Notes: a model not told the origin generated them from the letters alone. A DNA stretch of 30,912 bases from Deltaproteobacteria bacterium UBA5754 (GCA_002419025.1 DIFG01000020.1:25438-56349); one strand, 5' to 3'; positions 1 through 7,097 are shown, counted from the stretch's first letter. Numbers and translations: made by a program.

Positions 1-63
1 TGGATTTCGGCCTACGCCGGAATGACGCCAAATTGGAATTTTCGACTTTTTACGAGACCATCA
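1..63. repeat. Right half of a palindromic (MITE-like) repeat, cut by the window edge
   Basis: Nearly identical to the right part of the complete element at 4443-4577. The shared segment contains an inner hairpin (ccggcctacgccgg here, ccggcctctgccgg in the other copy) and ends in the same 17-bp terminal sequence tttttacgagaccatca (47-63). The left end lies outside the window. No protein is encoded. The class (non-autonomous MITE or REP-like intergenic palindrome) is inferred from structure only. Confidence 0.75.
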
Positions 64-65
64 TG

Positions 66-156
66 TTTGCGTTAAACCGCATTTTCCGTCCATGCGACGT
101 ATGACTGGCACATTTTTGTTATTTTCTCGTCTTGCATCTCGACCTTTTTGATCGGA
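66..156 (+). repeat. Diverged dispersed intergenic repeat, copy A; start of gene-poor stretch 64-357
   Basis: This stretch resembles 17996-18110 at both ends: tccatgcgacgta here against tccatgcggcgta there, and cttgcatctcgacctttttga here against attgtatctcggactttttga there. The middle parts differ. It looks like a short family of intergenic repeats with conserved ends. The remaining bases up to 357 contain no convincing gene; short ORFs there have no good ribosome site or recognisable product. The only clear signal is the ribosome site of the gene starting at 358. Confidence 0.45.
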
Positions 157-357
157 ATCAAAAACATCTTACTTAGACGAGGCAAGATCGTGAAATACAT
201 AAGGAGGATCCTGAAGTTGCCGTCCCTGGCCCCGAGGGATACGTATCCTTTGGGGAAACGGAAACGGTCTTTTTCTCCATCAGAGCCGGTCCTTTGCAAC
301 CGAAAACCACGCCGTAAGGCATCACTTTGGGAAATATGACAAAGGAGTACGCAAACA

Positions 358-828
358 ATGACCATCAGACTTTTCGACATTGCCTTAGGGGCAGTCGCGA
401 TCGCCGTTTTCGGAGTTTTGATAACCCTGCCTGTCTTTGCCCAACCCCCGATGACGTGGAGGGGAAGCGGAGGATGGGGCACAGCGGGCCAATATTATCG
501 CATGTACGATCCTGCCACCGTGGAAACAGTCAGCGGTGAGGTCCTCGAAGTCCAGCAATTCATGCCGCGCCAAGGCATGCGCCAAGGCATCCATCTCCTG
601 CTAAAGACAAATGGAGAGACCATATCCGTGCATCTCGGGCCTGCATGGTTTCTCGAAAACCAGGACGTGACGATCGAACCCAAGGACAGGATCGAGGTCA
701 CGGGATCGCGCATCACCTTTGACGGCAAGCCAGCCATCGTGGCCGCTGAGATCAAAAAGGGCGAGGAGACCCTGATCCTCAGGGACAAGAGCGGATTTCC
801 CGTCTGGAGTGGATGGAGAAGACGCTAA
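358..828 (+). CDS. Exported small protein, OB-fold-like, unknown function
   Basis: A 156-residue protein with an N-terminal hydrophobic segment (about residues 8-28) ending in VFAQ, which reads as a signal peptide cleaved after FA, so the mature protein should be periplasmic. The mature part starts with a Gly/Trp-rich stretch (MTWRGSGGWG). About 100 residues of alternating beta-type sequence follow (VSGEVLEVQQF, GIHLLLKT, ISVHLGPAWFLE, DRIEVTGSRITF), with a basic tail WSGWRRR. The pattern suggests a small OB-like beta barrel; I recall similar uncharacterised exported proteins in Geobacter-type bacteria. The start is supported by aaaggag about 11 bases upstream. It appears to be followed by a 21-codon ORF and then a terminator, so it is probably a short independent transcript. 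Function is unknown. Confidence 0.8.
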   Translation: MTIRLFDIALGAVAIAVFGVLITLPVFAQPPMTWRGSGGWGTAGQYYRMYDPATVETVSGEVLEVQQFMPRQGMRQGIHLLLKTNGETISVHLGPAWFLENQDVTIEPKDRIEVTGSRITFDGKPAIVAAEIKKGEETLILRDKSGFPVWSGWRRR

Positions 829-840
829 AAGAGGCCCCTC

Positions 841-906
841 ATGAACAAACTGACCATTTTTACCGCCCTCTTCATCTCCCTGATCCTCCCCCTCATCGAG
901 AGGTAA
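841..906 (+). CDS. Possible 21-residue hydrophobic peptide
   Basis: Starting 12 bases after the preceding stop, an ATG opens a 21-codon frame encoding MNKLTIFTALFISLILPLIE plus a final Arg, with purine-rich agagg upstream. The product would be almost entirely one membrane helix. It ends just before a rho-independent terminator (924-945), so it would share the transcript of the exported protein at 358. It may be a real small membrane peptide, or the N-terminal stub (signal or anchor sequence) of a longer gene lost by deletion. The sequence alone does not decide. Confidence 0.35.
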   Translation: MNKLTIFTALFISLILPLIER

Positions 907-923
907 AAAAACAACGGATCTTT

Positions 924-945
924 GGGGCCGGATCGCCCCTTTTTT
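924..945 (+). terminator. Rho-independent terminator after the exported protein gene
   Basis: A GC-rich hairpin (ggggc 924-928 pairing with gcccc 935-939, 6-base loop) is followed directly by six T residues (940-945). It lies 18 bases after the short ORF ending at 906, as expected for the end of the 358-906 transcript. Confidence 0.75.
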
Positions 946-1138
946 CCCATTCGGAATCCTTTTTTTCATATCAGGGCCGCATCTTTTCAGGAGGGCGGCG
1001 GCCCTGAAAATCCTTTCTTCACGGGAAAACCGACCGATCCCGCATCACCTGCCTTAAGGTCTTGCGATTCCCCATCGGCCCGTGCTTGCCCAATGACACC
1101 TACGACGGTAAAGGTAGCCGGAACGGGAAGTGCCAGAC
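946..1138 (+). promoter_or_regulatory. Gene-free leader region with a 10-bp stem, upstream of the phosphoribosyltransferase gene
   Basis: Between the terminator and the next gene there is a perfect 10-bp inverted repeat (tcagggccgc 971-980 with gcggccctga 998-1007, 17-base loop). It lacks a downstream T-run on the plus strand, so it is not a clear terminator. It may be a leader structure or processing site. I could not match it to a known riboswitch, and no clear promoter hexamers stand out. Confidence 0.3.
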
Positions 1139-1777
1139 ATGAAAAAACGGGGGCCGACGAAATTCCGCTGTGAGCTCGTCACATGGGGGAAGATCCTCCG
1201 ACTTTCGCGCAGGCTCGCCTTCATGGTCAAGGAGAGCGGATATCGGCCCGACCTCCTCATCGCCATCGGGCGCGGGGGCTATGTCCCCGCCCGGCTCCTC
1301 TCCGACTATCTCTGCCAGGACAATCTCGCGAGCATCAGGATCGTTCACTATCAGCGGGGAGCTGAGAAAAAGGAGACCGCTGAGATCAGATATCCGCTTA
1401 ATGCCGACCCTAAAGGCATGAAGGTCCTCGTCGTCGACGATGTGAGCGACTCCGGAGACACCCTCAATCTCGCGGTTGAACACGTCCGGGGGTTCGGGCC
1501 CCGGGAGGTGCGAACCGCGGTCCTTCATCACAAGGAGGTCTCTTACTTCGTCCCGGACCACTTTGCGGCCCATGTTGTCAGATGGCGATGGATCATCTAC
1601 CCATGGGCCGTTGTCGAGGACCTCTCGGGTTTCATCTCACGGATGGAGGACGGACCGAAAGACATTCCGGGAATCGCTGAGCGACTCGCTATCGAATACG
1701 GTGTCAGGGTAACTGCCGACACCGTCGAGGACGTCCTTGCCGCCATGAATCCATCTCCTGAAAGGAAGGAACCGTGA
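1139..1777 (+). CDS. Phosphoribosyltransferase (Gpt/Hpt-like, purine salvage type)
   Basis: A 212-residue type I PRTase. The PRPP-binding signature VLVVDDVSDSGDTL (about residues 96-109) has two acidic residues followed by the SDSGDT loop. An earlier loop IAIGRGGYVPARLL (about 42-55) corresponds to the pyrophosphate-binding segment. The family transfers a phosphoribosyl group from PRPP to a base, usually hypoxanthine, guanine or xanthine; the C-terminal part resembles the COG2236-type Hpt/Gpt-like proteins. The exact base cannot be read from sequence. A GTG nine bases upstream (1130) is in frame, but gggaag sits at proper distance only from the ATG at 1139. The stop overlaps the GTG of the cupin gene by 4 bases, indicating translational coupling. 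Confidence 0.82.
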   Translation: MKKRGPTKFRCELVTWGKILRLSRRLAFMVKESGYRPDLLIAIGRGGYVPARLLSDYLCQDNLASIRIVHYQRGAEKKETAEIRYPLNADPKGMKVLVVDDVSDSGDTLNLAVEHVRGFGPREVRTAVLHHKEVSYFVPDHFAAHVVRWRWIIYPWAVVEDLSGFISRMEDGPKDIPGIAERLAIEYGVRVTADTVEDVLAAMNPSPERKEP

Positions 1778-2118
1778 AGACGCTTTTCTACCCAAAGGAC
1801 GAGATCAGTTTCGTTGACCATCCCAAGTATGAAAAGGTCCGAATCGCAAAACTTGTGACGAACCAGGACACGGAGACCATCAGCGTCTCACAGCTCGAGA
1901 TGGAACCAGGATCCGAGATCCCGATACATACCCACAACTCCCAGGTGGATTCCATCTTCGTCCTTGCCGGTGCGGGCGAGGCCTTCATCAACGGGAAGTG
2001 GCGGGGGATCTCGGCAGGCGATTACATCTTCGTGCCCGCACACGGGCCCCATGGCGTGAGGAATTCGGGATCAGAGATCCTTCGACTCTTCATTGTGCAC
2101 TGCCCTCCCCTCTTCTGA
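1774..2118 (+). CDS. Small single-domain cupin protein
   Basis: A 114-residue protein made of one cupin barrel. Motif 1 is visible as PGSEIPIHTHNSQVDSIFVL (two metal-ligand His; the usual Glu position is occupied by Gln or Asp). Motif 2 is GDYIFVPAHGPHGVRNSG, with the conserved PxxGPH and final Asn. Cupins of this size bind a divalent metal and range from sugar isomerases and dioxygenases to simple ligand-binding proteins, so the substrate cannot be assigned. The GTG start overlaps the stop of the phosphoribosyltransferase (GTGA), suggesting linked expression and possibly a related small-molecule role. It is convergent with the exported hypothetical ending at 2146. Confidence 0.82.
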   Translation: MKTLFYPKDEISFVDHPKYEKVRIAKLVTNQDTETISVSQLEMEPGSEIPIHTHNSQVDSIFVLAGAGEAFINGKWRGISAGDYIFVPAHGPHGVRNSGSEILRLFIVHCPPLF

Positions 2119-2145
2119 AAGAAAACTCGAAAAAAAGGAGTGTCC

Positions 2146-2490
2146 TCATTTTGCAGGTGTCCCTGCACCGGCCGGCCCGGAAGGCGATTCAAGCCGGCGG
2201 GAGCGGAGAAGCTCAAGGATCTCCTCCTGCCTTTTGAGGATCTCGAGGTTCGTTCTCACTGTGAATTCGCTCGAAACGGCGATGCGCCTCAGATATTCGA
2301 TTGACGGATCGGTCGTGAGGACCCTTTCGGTCCCGCCCCCCTCCTCCTTGAGGGCCTCGTAAAAATCCCGCGTAAGTTCGATGGAGACCACTGTCGGAAA
2401 CCCGACGCGGGATCTATCCGCAAAAGCGTCCGCTCCGGAGGCCAGGACAAGAAACATACAAAGGCATGAGGCGATATGGATTCTTTTCAT
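2146..2490 (-). CDS. Exported hypothetical protein with helical C-terminal part
   Basis: I chose the ATG at 2490 because gggagg lies just upstream and because it begins directly with a signal peptide (MKRIHIASCLCMFLVLASGA, cleavage likely after ADAFA). The mature protein is about 90 residues. A beta-like segment (VGFPTVVSIELTRDFYEALK) is followed by an acidic/basic helical stretch (TVRTNLEILKRQEEILELLR) likely to form a coiled coil, then a Pro/Gly/Ala tail. I do not recognise a family. An extended frame upstream to 2556 exists, but its residues look non-coding and the ribosome site favours 2490. It diverges from the DnaJ-like remnant and converges with the cupin gene. Confidence 0.65.
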   Translation of the reverse strand: MKRIHIASCLCMFLVLASGADAFADRSRVGFPTVVSIELTRDFYEALKEEGGGTERVLTTDPSIEYLRRIAVSSEFTVRTNLEILKRQEEILELLRSRRLESPSGPAGAGTPAK

Positions 2491-2564
2491 GGCAACCTCC
2501 CTCTGGTTTTCCTTGACATGAACTTTATCTCTTTCATAGAATTTTATCACGCCCACACGGCAAG

Positions 2565-2780
2565 ATGAGCAAGAAACGGCCGCCGGTCTGCCCCTGTCCT
2601 GAGTGCGGAGGACTGGGTGTAGTCACAGGTGAAGAGGTCATAATACTCAAGATGACCCAACCCGAATCGCTCCTGCGCGTCTGCGGGAAAGGGCTTCTGA
2701 AATTCGGAGACAAAGGCCGAGGTGACCTTTATCTCCGCATCCGGATCACGATCCCGGAAAGGACCGACAGCGAAGAATAG
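2565..2780 (+). pseudogene. DnaJ C-terminal-domain remnant, interrupted by an in-frame TAG
   Basis: The 71-codon frame contains a single zinc-finger-like CPECGGLG, as in the last CxxCxGxG repeat of DnaJ. It then has RVCGKGLLKFGDKGRGDLYL and RIRITIPER, matching the C-terminal substrate-binding domain of DnaJ (GKG, GDLYV and V.IPE signatures). After the TAG at 2778 the same frame continues as GLYERLREISRKNEGKG, which still looks like a DnaJ tail, so the TAG probably interrupts an older frame. The J domain and most zinc-finger repeats are absent, and there is no convincing ribosome site. Most likely a decayed fragment; a short expressed protein is less likely. Confidence 0.55.
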
Positions 2781-2817
2781 GGGCTCTACGAGCGTCTTAG
2801 GGAGATCAGCCGAAAAA

Positions 2818-3594
2818 ATGAAGGGAAAGGGATCCATCAGCTCACCCTCTTCAGATTCACCGGAAATCCACGTCGGAACGAGCGGATGGAACTACCACAG
2901 CTTCGTGGGAAGCCTCTATCCTCCCCATACCCCTCAACGCCGCTATCTCGAGACCTATGCGGAAAGACTCGGGACCGTAGAACTCAACGCCTCTTTCTAC
3001 CGTTCTTTTTCCCAGAAGACGTGGCAGGGTTGGTACGAAAGGACTCCACCCGGCTTTCTCTGGGCCGTCAAGGCCCCGCGCTACATCACCCATAACCGGA
3101 GGCTCGACGTCTCAGGGGATTCGGTCAGCCGCTTCTGGAGAGATGTATCCCCATTGGGGGAGAAATTCGCCGCAGCCCTTTATCAGCTTCCTCCAAACCT
3201 CGTCTTTGACGCGGATCTCCTCCAGCGATTCCTCGAACTCCAGCCACCGGAGAAGAGGATCGCCATCGAGGCCCGCCACCCTTCATGGCACCAGAAATTC
3301 GTATGGGAGGCCCTCCGTACAAAAAACATGGCCTGGGTAGTGAGCGACACTGCAGGGAGATATCCCATGAGCCTGAAAGTGACAGCGGATTTCGCCTATG
3401 TCCGACTCCACGGTCCAAAGCAGCTCTACCGCGGTGCCTATGAAGAGTCCGGACTCCAGAGATGGCTGGATACGATCAGGGGATTCGGTGTGGAGACCTT
3501 CCTTTATTTCGATAACACGGACGACGGAAGCGCGGCCCGGGACGCACTCCTCATGACGGAGATCATCTACATGGGGGAAAAAGAAAAGGCCTGA
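2818..3594 (+). CDS. DUF72 family protein (YecE-like TIM barrel)
   Basis: 258 residues, close to the usual DUF72 length. Family signatures are HVGTSGWNY near residue 20, TVELNASFYRSF (about 58-69), PPGFLWAVKAPRYITH (about 80-95), AALYQLPPNL, IAIEARHPSW, and the late AYVRLHGP and YFDNTDDGSAARDA. The family is a conserved TIM barrel of unknown reaction, related in fold to xylose-isomerase-like enzymes. The ATG at 2818 is used because family similarity begins shortly after it and gggag lies upstream. An open frame back to 2722 overlaps the DnaJ-like remnant and has no family similarity. A 6-bp hairpin starts at its stop codon. Function is unknown. Confidence 0.85.
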   Translation: MKGKGSISSPSSDSPEIHVGTSGWNYHSFVGSLYPPHTPQRRYLETYAERLGTVELNASFYRSFSQKTWQGWYERTPPGFLWAVKAPRYITHNRRLDVSGDSVSRFWRDVSPLGEKFAAALYQLPPNLVFDADLLQRFLELQPPEKRIAIEARHPSWHQKFVWEALRTKNMAWVVSDTAGRYPMSLKVTADFAYVRLHGPKQLYRGAYEESGLQRWLDTIRGFGVETFLYFDNTDDGSAARDALLMTEIIYMGEKEKA

Positions 3595-3608
3595 GGTTCT
3601 CACCTCAG
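3591..3608. terminator. Weak hairpin between convergent genes
   Basis: ctgagg (3591-3596, including the DUF72 stop codon) pairs with cctcag (3603-3608) around a 6-base loop. No T-run follows on either strand, so this is at best a weak bidirectional end signal between the DUF72 gene and the convergent membrane-protein gene. Confidence 0.3.
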
Positions 3609-3636
3609 ACCCTGACTGACTGAAGGTTATCGATAC

Positions 3637-3933
3637 TTATCGTCTTGCAGGTGCCTTCACGGATGGCCTGTTCAGATACTTGTAAAAGACCGGGAAAGCG
3701 ACAAAAAGGGTGACACAGATCAGGTATTCAATGCCCTTGATGTGTGTGTAGAAATCTACCAGCGTGTGCATCTCCTTGACCAAACCTATCGCAACGAGAT
3801 ACTGCCCGATGACCTGAGATATCTGCCAGTTCGAGTGGGCAAGGGCAGAGACAAAGGCGGCTCCTACCCAGATCCCGATTGCCCCACCAAAGAACAACAT
3901 CACCTTTGTTGCAATGTTTCCTTTCTGGTTCAT
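3637..3933 (-). CDS. Small membrane protein, second of a pair, unknown function
   Basis: 98 residues. Predicted membrane segments are VMLFFGGAIGIWVGAAFVSA (about 10-29), a middle amphipathic stretch (VIGQYLVAIGLV) and a C-terminal helix IEYLICVTLFVAFPVFYKYL, with a basic tail. I do not recognise a named family. The start at 3933 is set by aaggagg followed by gatgatcATG; two upstream in-frame ATGs are too close to or inside the ribosome site. It follows the gene at 3970-4185 by 36 bases in the same direction, with a nearly identical translation-start region, so the two are almost certainly one operon. Role unknown, presumably in the inner membrane. Confidence 0.65.
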   Translation of the reverse strand: MNQKGNIATKVMLFFGGAIGIWVGAAFVSALAHSNWQISQVIGQYLVAIGLVKEMHTLVDFYTHIKGIEYLICVTLFVAFPVFYKYLNRPSVKAPARR

Positions 3934-3969
3934 GATCATCCTCCTTCTTGTATTCAAGATGTGGTTGTT

Positions 3970-4185
3970 CTATCCACCGATAGCCGCAAGATAACCCTTG
4001 AGGGCCTCTCCAAGCCCGCTTTGTGCGATACCACCCACCATGCACGCCGCGCCCCAGAGTCCTGCGAGAGCAGCTGCAAGGATTCCTACTCCCATGGCCA
4101 CACGGGGAATCTCGTCCGCCGCTGTCCTCGTTCCCTCCGCGACATTCACAACACCGATCGTGGTCTTTTGAGCTGTAGTCTTCAT
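3970..4185 (-). CDS. Small membrane protein, first of a pair, unknown function
   Basis: 71 residues. A polar N-terminus containing VNVAEGTRTAADEIPRVAMG leads into one Gly/Ala-rich membrane segment (VGILAAALAGLWGAACMVGG), followed by a short Gly-rich end. I recall similar anonymous short proteins in Geobacter-type genomes, but no function. The start at 4185 is chosen because aaggagg is 8 bases upstream; ATGATC six bases earlier is too close to that site. A sigma54-type promoter match at 4241-4256 points into this gene, so the pair may be made only under a signal sensed by an NtrC-type activator. Confidence 0.62.
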   Translation of the reverse strand: MKTTAQKTTIGVVNVAEGTRTAADEIPRVAMGVGILAAALAGLWGAACMVGGIAQSGLGEALKGYLAAIGG

Positions 4186-4240
4186 GATCATGTCCTCCTT
4201 CGTTGTATTCTGGTGTCATTTGATGTTCGATATATGTTAC

Positions 4241-4256
4241 TGCATCAAACATGCCA
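4241..4256 (-). promoter_or_regulatory. Putative sigma54 (-24/-12) promoter for the small membrane-protein pair
   Basis: The minus strand reads TGGCATGTTTGATGCA. The GG and GC dinucleotides are separated by exactly 10 bases, as required by sigma54 (consensus TGGCAC-N5-TTGCA), with one difference in each half. It lies about 55 bases before the ATG at 4185, in an AT-rich stretch (4258-4320) that could hold activator sites. The window also encodes a sigma54-dependent activator (13851-15677), but a link between them is only inferred. Confidence 0.5.
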
Positions 4257-4442
4257 AAAATGAAAAAAATATAACATAATAAATAACATATTGATATAAA
4301 ACAATTAATTAACAAAAGAAATGCCGAATGACTTCATCGCAGCGCCTTCGAAGGACATCCGAGCCCACATAAGAAAACACAAGTGTGGCACAAACCGTCT
4401 CAATAATGTGTTGCACAAACAAAAAAACTACACTTTATTGTC

Positions 4443-4577
4443 TGATGGTCTCGTAAAAAATGCCGGACTCGTCATGCCGGACTTGATCCGGCATCCAGAA
4501 CATATTGAAAACACTGGATTCCGGCCTCTGCCGGAATGACGCCAAATTGGAATTTTCGACTTTTTACGAGACCATCA
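4443..4577. repeat. Complete 135-bp palindromic element with perfect 17-bp terminal inverted repeats
   Basis: The ends tgatggtctcgtaaaaa (4443-4459) and tttttacgagaccatca (4561-4577) are perfect inverted repeats. Inside are two further hairpins: tgccggacttgatccggca (4475-4493) and a second around ccggcctctgccgg. The right half recurs at 1-63. It encodes nothing and would fold into a long branched RNA if transcribed. It lies 117 bases past the 3' end of the kinase-like gene at 4695-7007 and could terminate it. The 13-base direct repeat aagtgtggcacaa occurs on either side, at 4381-4393 and 4596-4608, not adjacent to the ends. Confidence 0.75.
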
Positions 4578-4694
4578 TTATTTTGAAGAGAACGAAAGTG
4601 TGGCACAAGAAATGATGCACCATATAATGCTACATAATGACGGGGGCAGAGATATTGAGAAGGAGGTAACGCGCGATCCCTATGCGGCATAGTC

Positions 4695-7007
4695 CTACAC
4701 GGAGGCCGCAGGCAGGTCTATGGCAACCTGAACAACGTGCGTCACCGTATCGATCCGGCGGGAAACACTGGCACCTTGGCATTCCCCAATGACTCCGCGG
4801 CAGAGTTCAATTCCATAAAGGAATGGATCGCCTGGGTCAGGTATTCCGGTTGGCGGCTCCGGAGCTGTGTACGAGATAAGAAGTCTGACGTATTGCCTTC
4901 CCTCATCCTTGAACGATTCGGATTCGATAGAGATCCTCCTGTCGCCTGAGTCTCCGGAACCAGCCCGGATTACGGATTCCCTCGTCCCCTGAAGAAGAAA
5001 TGTAAAGGCAAGGAGCAGATCCCGAAATCCGCAGCGCACAGGGGGGAGATCCTTGTCTATGGAAAGCGAGACCTCGATCCCGTCTCTTTTCATCAAGGGA
5101 ACCGCAAAGGAAAGGGCGTTCGACACGACATCATCGACGCGGACAAGCCCCTGGGCTTCGTGAGTTCCAGCATCCCTTGAGAGTTCCAGAAAACGATTGA
5201 TGATGCCGGAGATCTTTTCTCCTCCGTCCACGATCTTTTCGAGAAATACAGGATCGGATGCGCCATCACGTATCTGATCCAGAAGCAACTGGGCATAATT
5301 GATGATCCCGTTGACAAGACCGTTCACCTCGCCTGCCGCCACCTCCGCAACCATCCCCGAAGCGGCAAGCCGAAAGGCCTTGCCGGCGATCTTCCGTTGT
5401 TCCTCCTCGCGGGTTATATCCCGTGCTACGAGCAAGGAGACCCTGCTGCCATTTCCGGTTCTACCTGGAGAATGGGTAATGCGGAAGGCAGCCCCTTCGA
5501 ATCCCTTGAGCCCGCATATACAGGAAAACGGCATGCGGTCCTTGATCGCCTGGACGAGGGCTGCAGCCGTTACCTCTTCGCACGTAAGCAGCGTACGAAC
5601 ATCCGATCCCACCAACTCGTGGTGTCTTTTACCCATGGCTGAGAGGCAGGAGGAATTCACATCTTTGATTACGCCTGCTCGATCAAGAACGAAAACAAGG
5701 TCGGGGAATCCGTCCAGGATCTCCCTCATCTTGGCAGACTCATGCTCAAACTTCTCCTCGGCGGCGAGAACGGATGCGCGTCTTGTGATACCACGTGCCA
5801 TGCTTTCAAGGATCGCCAGCTCGAATTCGTCAAAACAGGTCTCATCCGCAGCGTAGACACTCATGACGCCGTAGAGGATGTCACCAGCCCGAAGCGGAAA
5901 CGCCGCACAACTCGCGGTCCCCTGGGGAAAAGGGGTCCTCTTGAGCTTCCCGGCAGGGACGTCGCGAAGGATATCCCGAACGACAACGGGCTCGTGTTTC
6001 TGCAAGGCCTGCTCGGCTGGATTGAATTCCAGACCCTTTTCCTCCGCCGCTGTGAGGAGAAGTGCTACACATTCGTCGCATTCCCTTTCCGTCATGCTTG
6101 TGCAACCCTCAGCGGCGGCAGGCATAAGGCCTTTGTGCTCCGGATCAGAGATGCCGATCCAGACAAAGCAATAATCCGAGTTGACAAGCATGGCCCTGCA
6201 CACCCGCTTGTAGAGTTCCTCAGGCCTATGGGATCGATCCACCGCATCCTCCACGGCATGGAGTGCCTTGAGGATGCGTTCATAACGGTCAAGGCGACGG
6301 GATATATCTCGTTTGAACGCGAGGAGGCCGTTCACACACTGAGATATATGATGAAACTCCATGAGTCCATCGGGGAGATCAAGCTCCTGTCTCTCATCCC
6401 TGACAATTTCCAATGCCTGTTTGGCGCATGAAACAAGGGGCGCAACCAAGACCTTCTTCATATAAAAAGCGGCGAGAAGGGCAAAGAAGACGATAAAGGC
6501 AAGGCTCCCGATCACAAGAAGCTGAAAACCCACGAGCTCACGGTGCGCATGATGGGTAACAATCTCGCCAAAACGGCTCAATCGATTGGAGATCTCCCGC
6601 ATCCTGGACACAAGATCCTGCGCCAATTCTCCGCAGGCCGCTCCCTGACAGCTCTGCATCTTGCGAAGATCGAGGAGGATGCCGGAAAGGTCCACCTGAC
6701 TGATAAAAACGAGCTTGTATTCGTCCGGGATAAGGATGTCCTCGAGGATGTCGGTAATCTGTCCGTTCAGCTCGTTGAATTCCGCAACGACCCTGTCGAT
6801 ATCAAGGGATTCCCCTCGAAGAACGGCCTCGGTTACATACTCCCTTATCCCGGTGAACTGGAATATGAGCCTTTCGCTCCTGCTGACGACGACATCGTAA
6901 TGACGTGAAAGGGCGTACTGGCGGACTCCAAGATAGATGATCGCAGAGGCCAGAAGACCAAGAACGACCGTGATGGCCAGAATGAGCCTTTTGCGGACAG
7001 GTGGCAT
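4695..7007 (-). CDS. Membrane GAF-PAS histidine-kinase homologue with lost catalytic residues (pseudokinase)
   Basis: 770 residues: TM1 (about 8-28), a periplasmic helical sensor region, TM2 (about 161-182), linker, GAF (about 255-412), PAS (about 425-530), then a dimerisation/H-box-like segment and a degenerate ATPase-like end. Compared with the intact paralogue at 15679-17928 (AHEINNPINGIINYSQ), the H-box here reads AGEVNGLVNGIINYAQ, so the phospho-acceptor His is Gly559 (codon 5331-5333). The N-box Asn is not visible (FLLQGTRESV), and clear DxGxG and GTGLGL motifs are absent. It should therefore sense and dimerise but not autophosphorylate. It starts 90 bases after the NrfD-like gene on the same strand, suggesting a link to that electron-transfer complex. 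No strong ribosome site is seen at the chosen ATG. Confidence 0.82.
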   Translation of the reverse strand: MPPVRKRLILAITVVLGLLASAIIYLGVRQYALSRHYDVVVSRSERLIFQFTGIREYVTEAVLRGESLDIDRVVAEFNELNGQITDILEDILIPDEYKLVFISQVDLSGILLDLRKMQSCQGAACGELAQDLVSRMREISNRLSRFGEIVTHHAHRELVGFQLLVIGSLAFIVFFALLAAFYMKKVLVAPLVSCAKQALEIVRDERQELDLPDGLMEFHHISQCVNGLLAFKRDISRRLDRYERILKALHAVEDAVDRSHRPEELYKRVCRAMLVNSDYCFVWIGISDPEHKGLMPAAAEGCTSMTERECDECVALLLTAAEEKGLEFNPAEQALQKHEPVVVRDILRDVPAGKLKRTPFPQGTASCAAFPLRAGDILYGVMSVYAADETCFDEFELAILESMARGITRRASVLAAEEKFEHESAKMREILDGFPDLVFVLDRAGVIKDVNSSCLSAMGKRHHELVGSDVRTLLTCEEVTAAALVQAIKDRMPFSCICGLKGFEGAAFRITHSPGRTGNGSRVSLLVARDITREEEQRKIAGKAFRLAASGMVAEVAAGEVNGLVNGIINYAQLLLDQIRDGASDPVFLEKIVDGGEKISGIINRFLELSRDAGTHEAQGLVRVDDVVSNALSFAVPLMKRDGIEVSLSIDKDLPPVRCGFRDLLLAFTFLLQGTRESVIRAGSGDSGDRRISIESESFKDEGRQYVRLLISYTAPEPPTGIPDPGDPFLYGIELCRGVIGECQGASVSRRIDTVTHVVQVAIDLPAASV

Positions 7008-7097
7008 GCGTGAGCTGGAAGAAATCCCCAGGGGGATGGGAAGGGTGAATGACGACCGTGGCCGTTTTCACCCGTTCCCACGATAGCGTATTGCAGA

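Noticed and set aside
72..482. Minus-strand 136-codon frame at the window start
   Set aside because: It overlaps the well-supported exported-protein gene, covers a repeat, and shows no domain or ribosome site.
2547..2837. Minus-strand frame opposite the DnaJ-like remnant
   Set aside because: No recognisable product; the plus-strand frame has clear DnaJ signatures, so this is a shadow.
3742..4263. Plus-strand 173-codon frame opposite the two small membrane-protein genes
   Set aside because: Cys- and His-rich composition without a ribosome site; the minus-strand genes have strong ribosome sites and membrane segments.
4321..4539. 72-codon plus-strand frame across the palindromic element
   Set aside because: Half of it is the repeat itself; no ribosome site or recognisable family.
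4601..4619. Second sigma54-like promoter (TGGCAC ... ATGCA)
   Set aside because: The GG and GC are 13 bases apart instead of 10, so spacing rules it out.
5742..6431. Long plus-strand frame inside the pseudokinase gene
   Set aside because: Antisense shadow of a domain-rich gene; the residue pattern is not protein-like.
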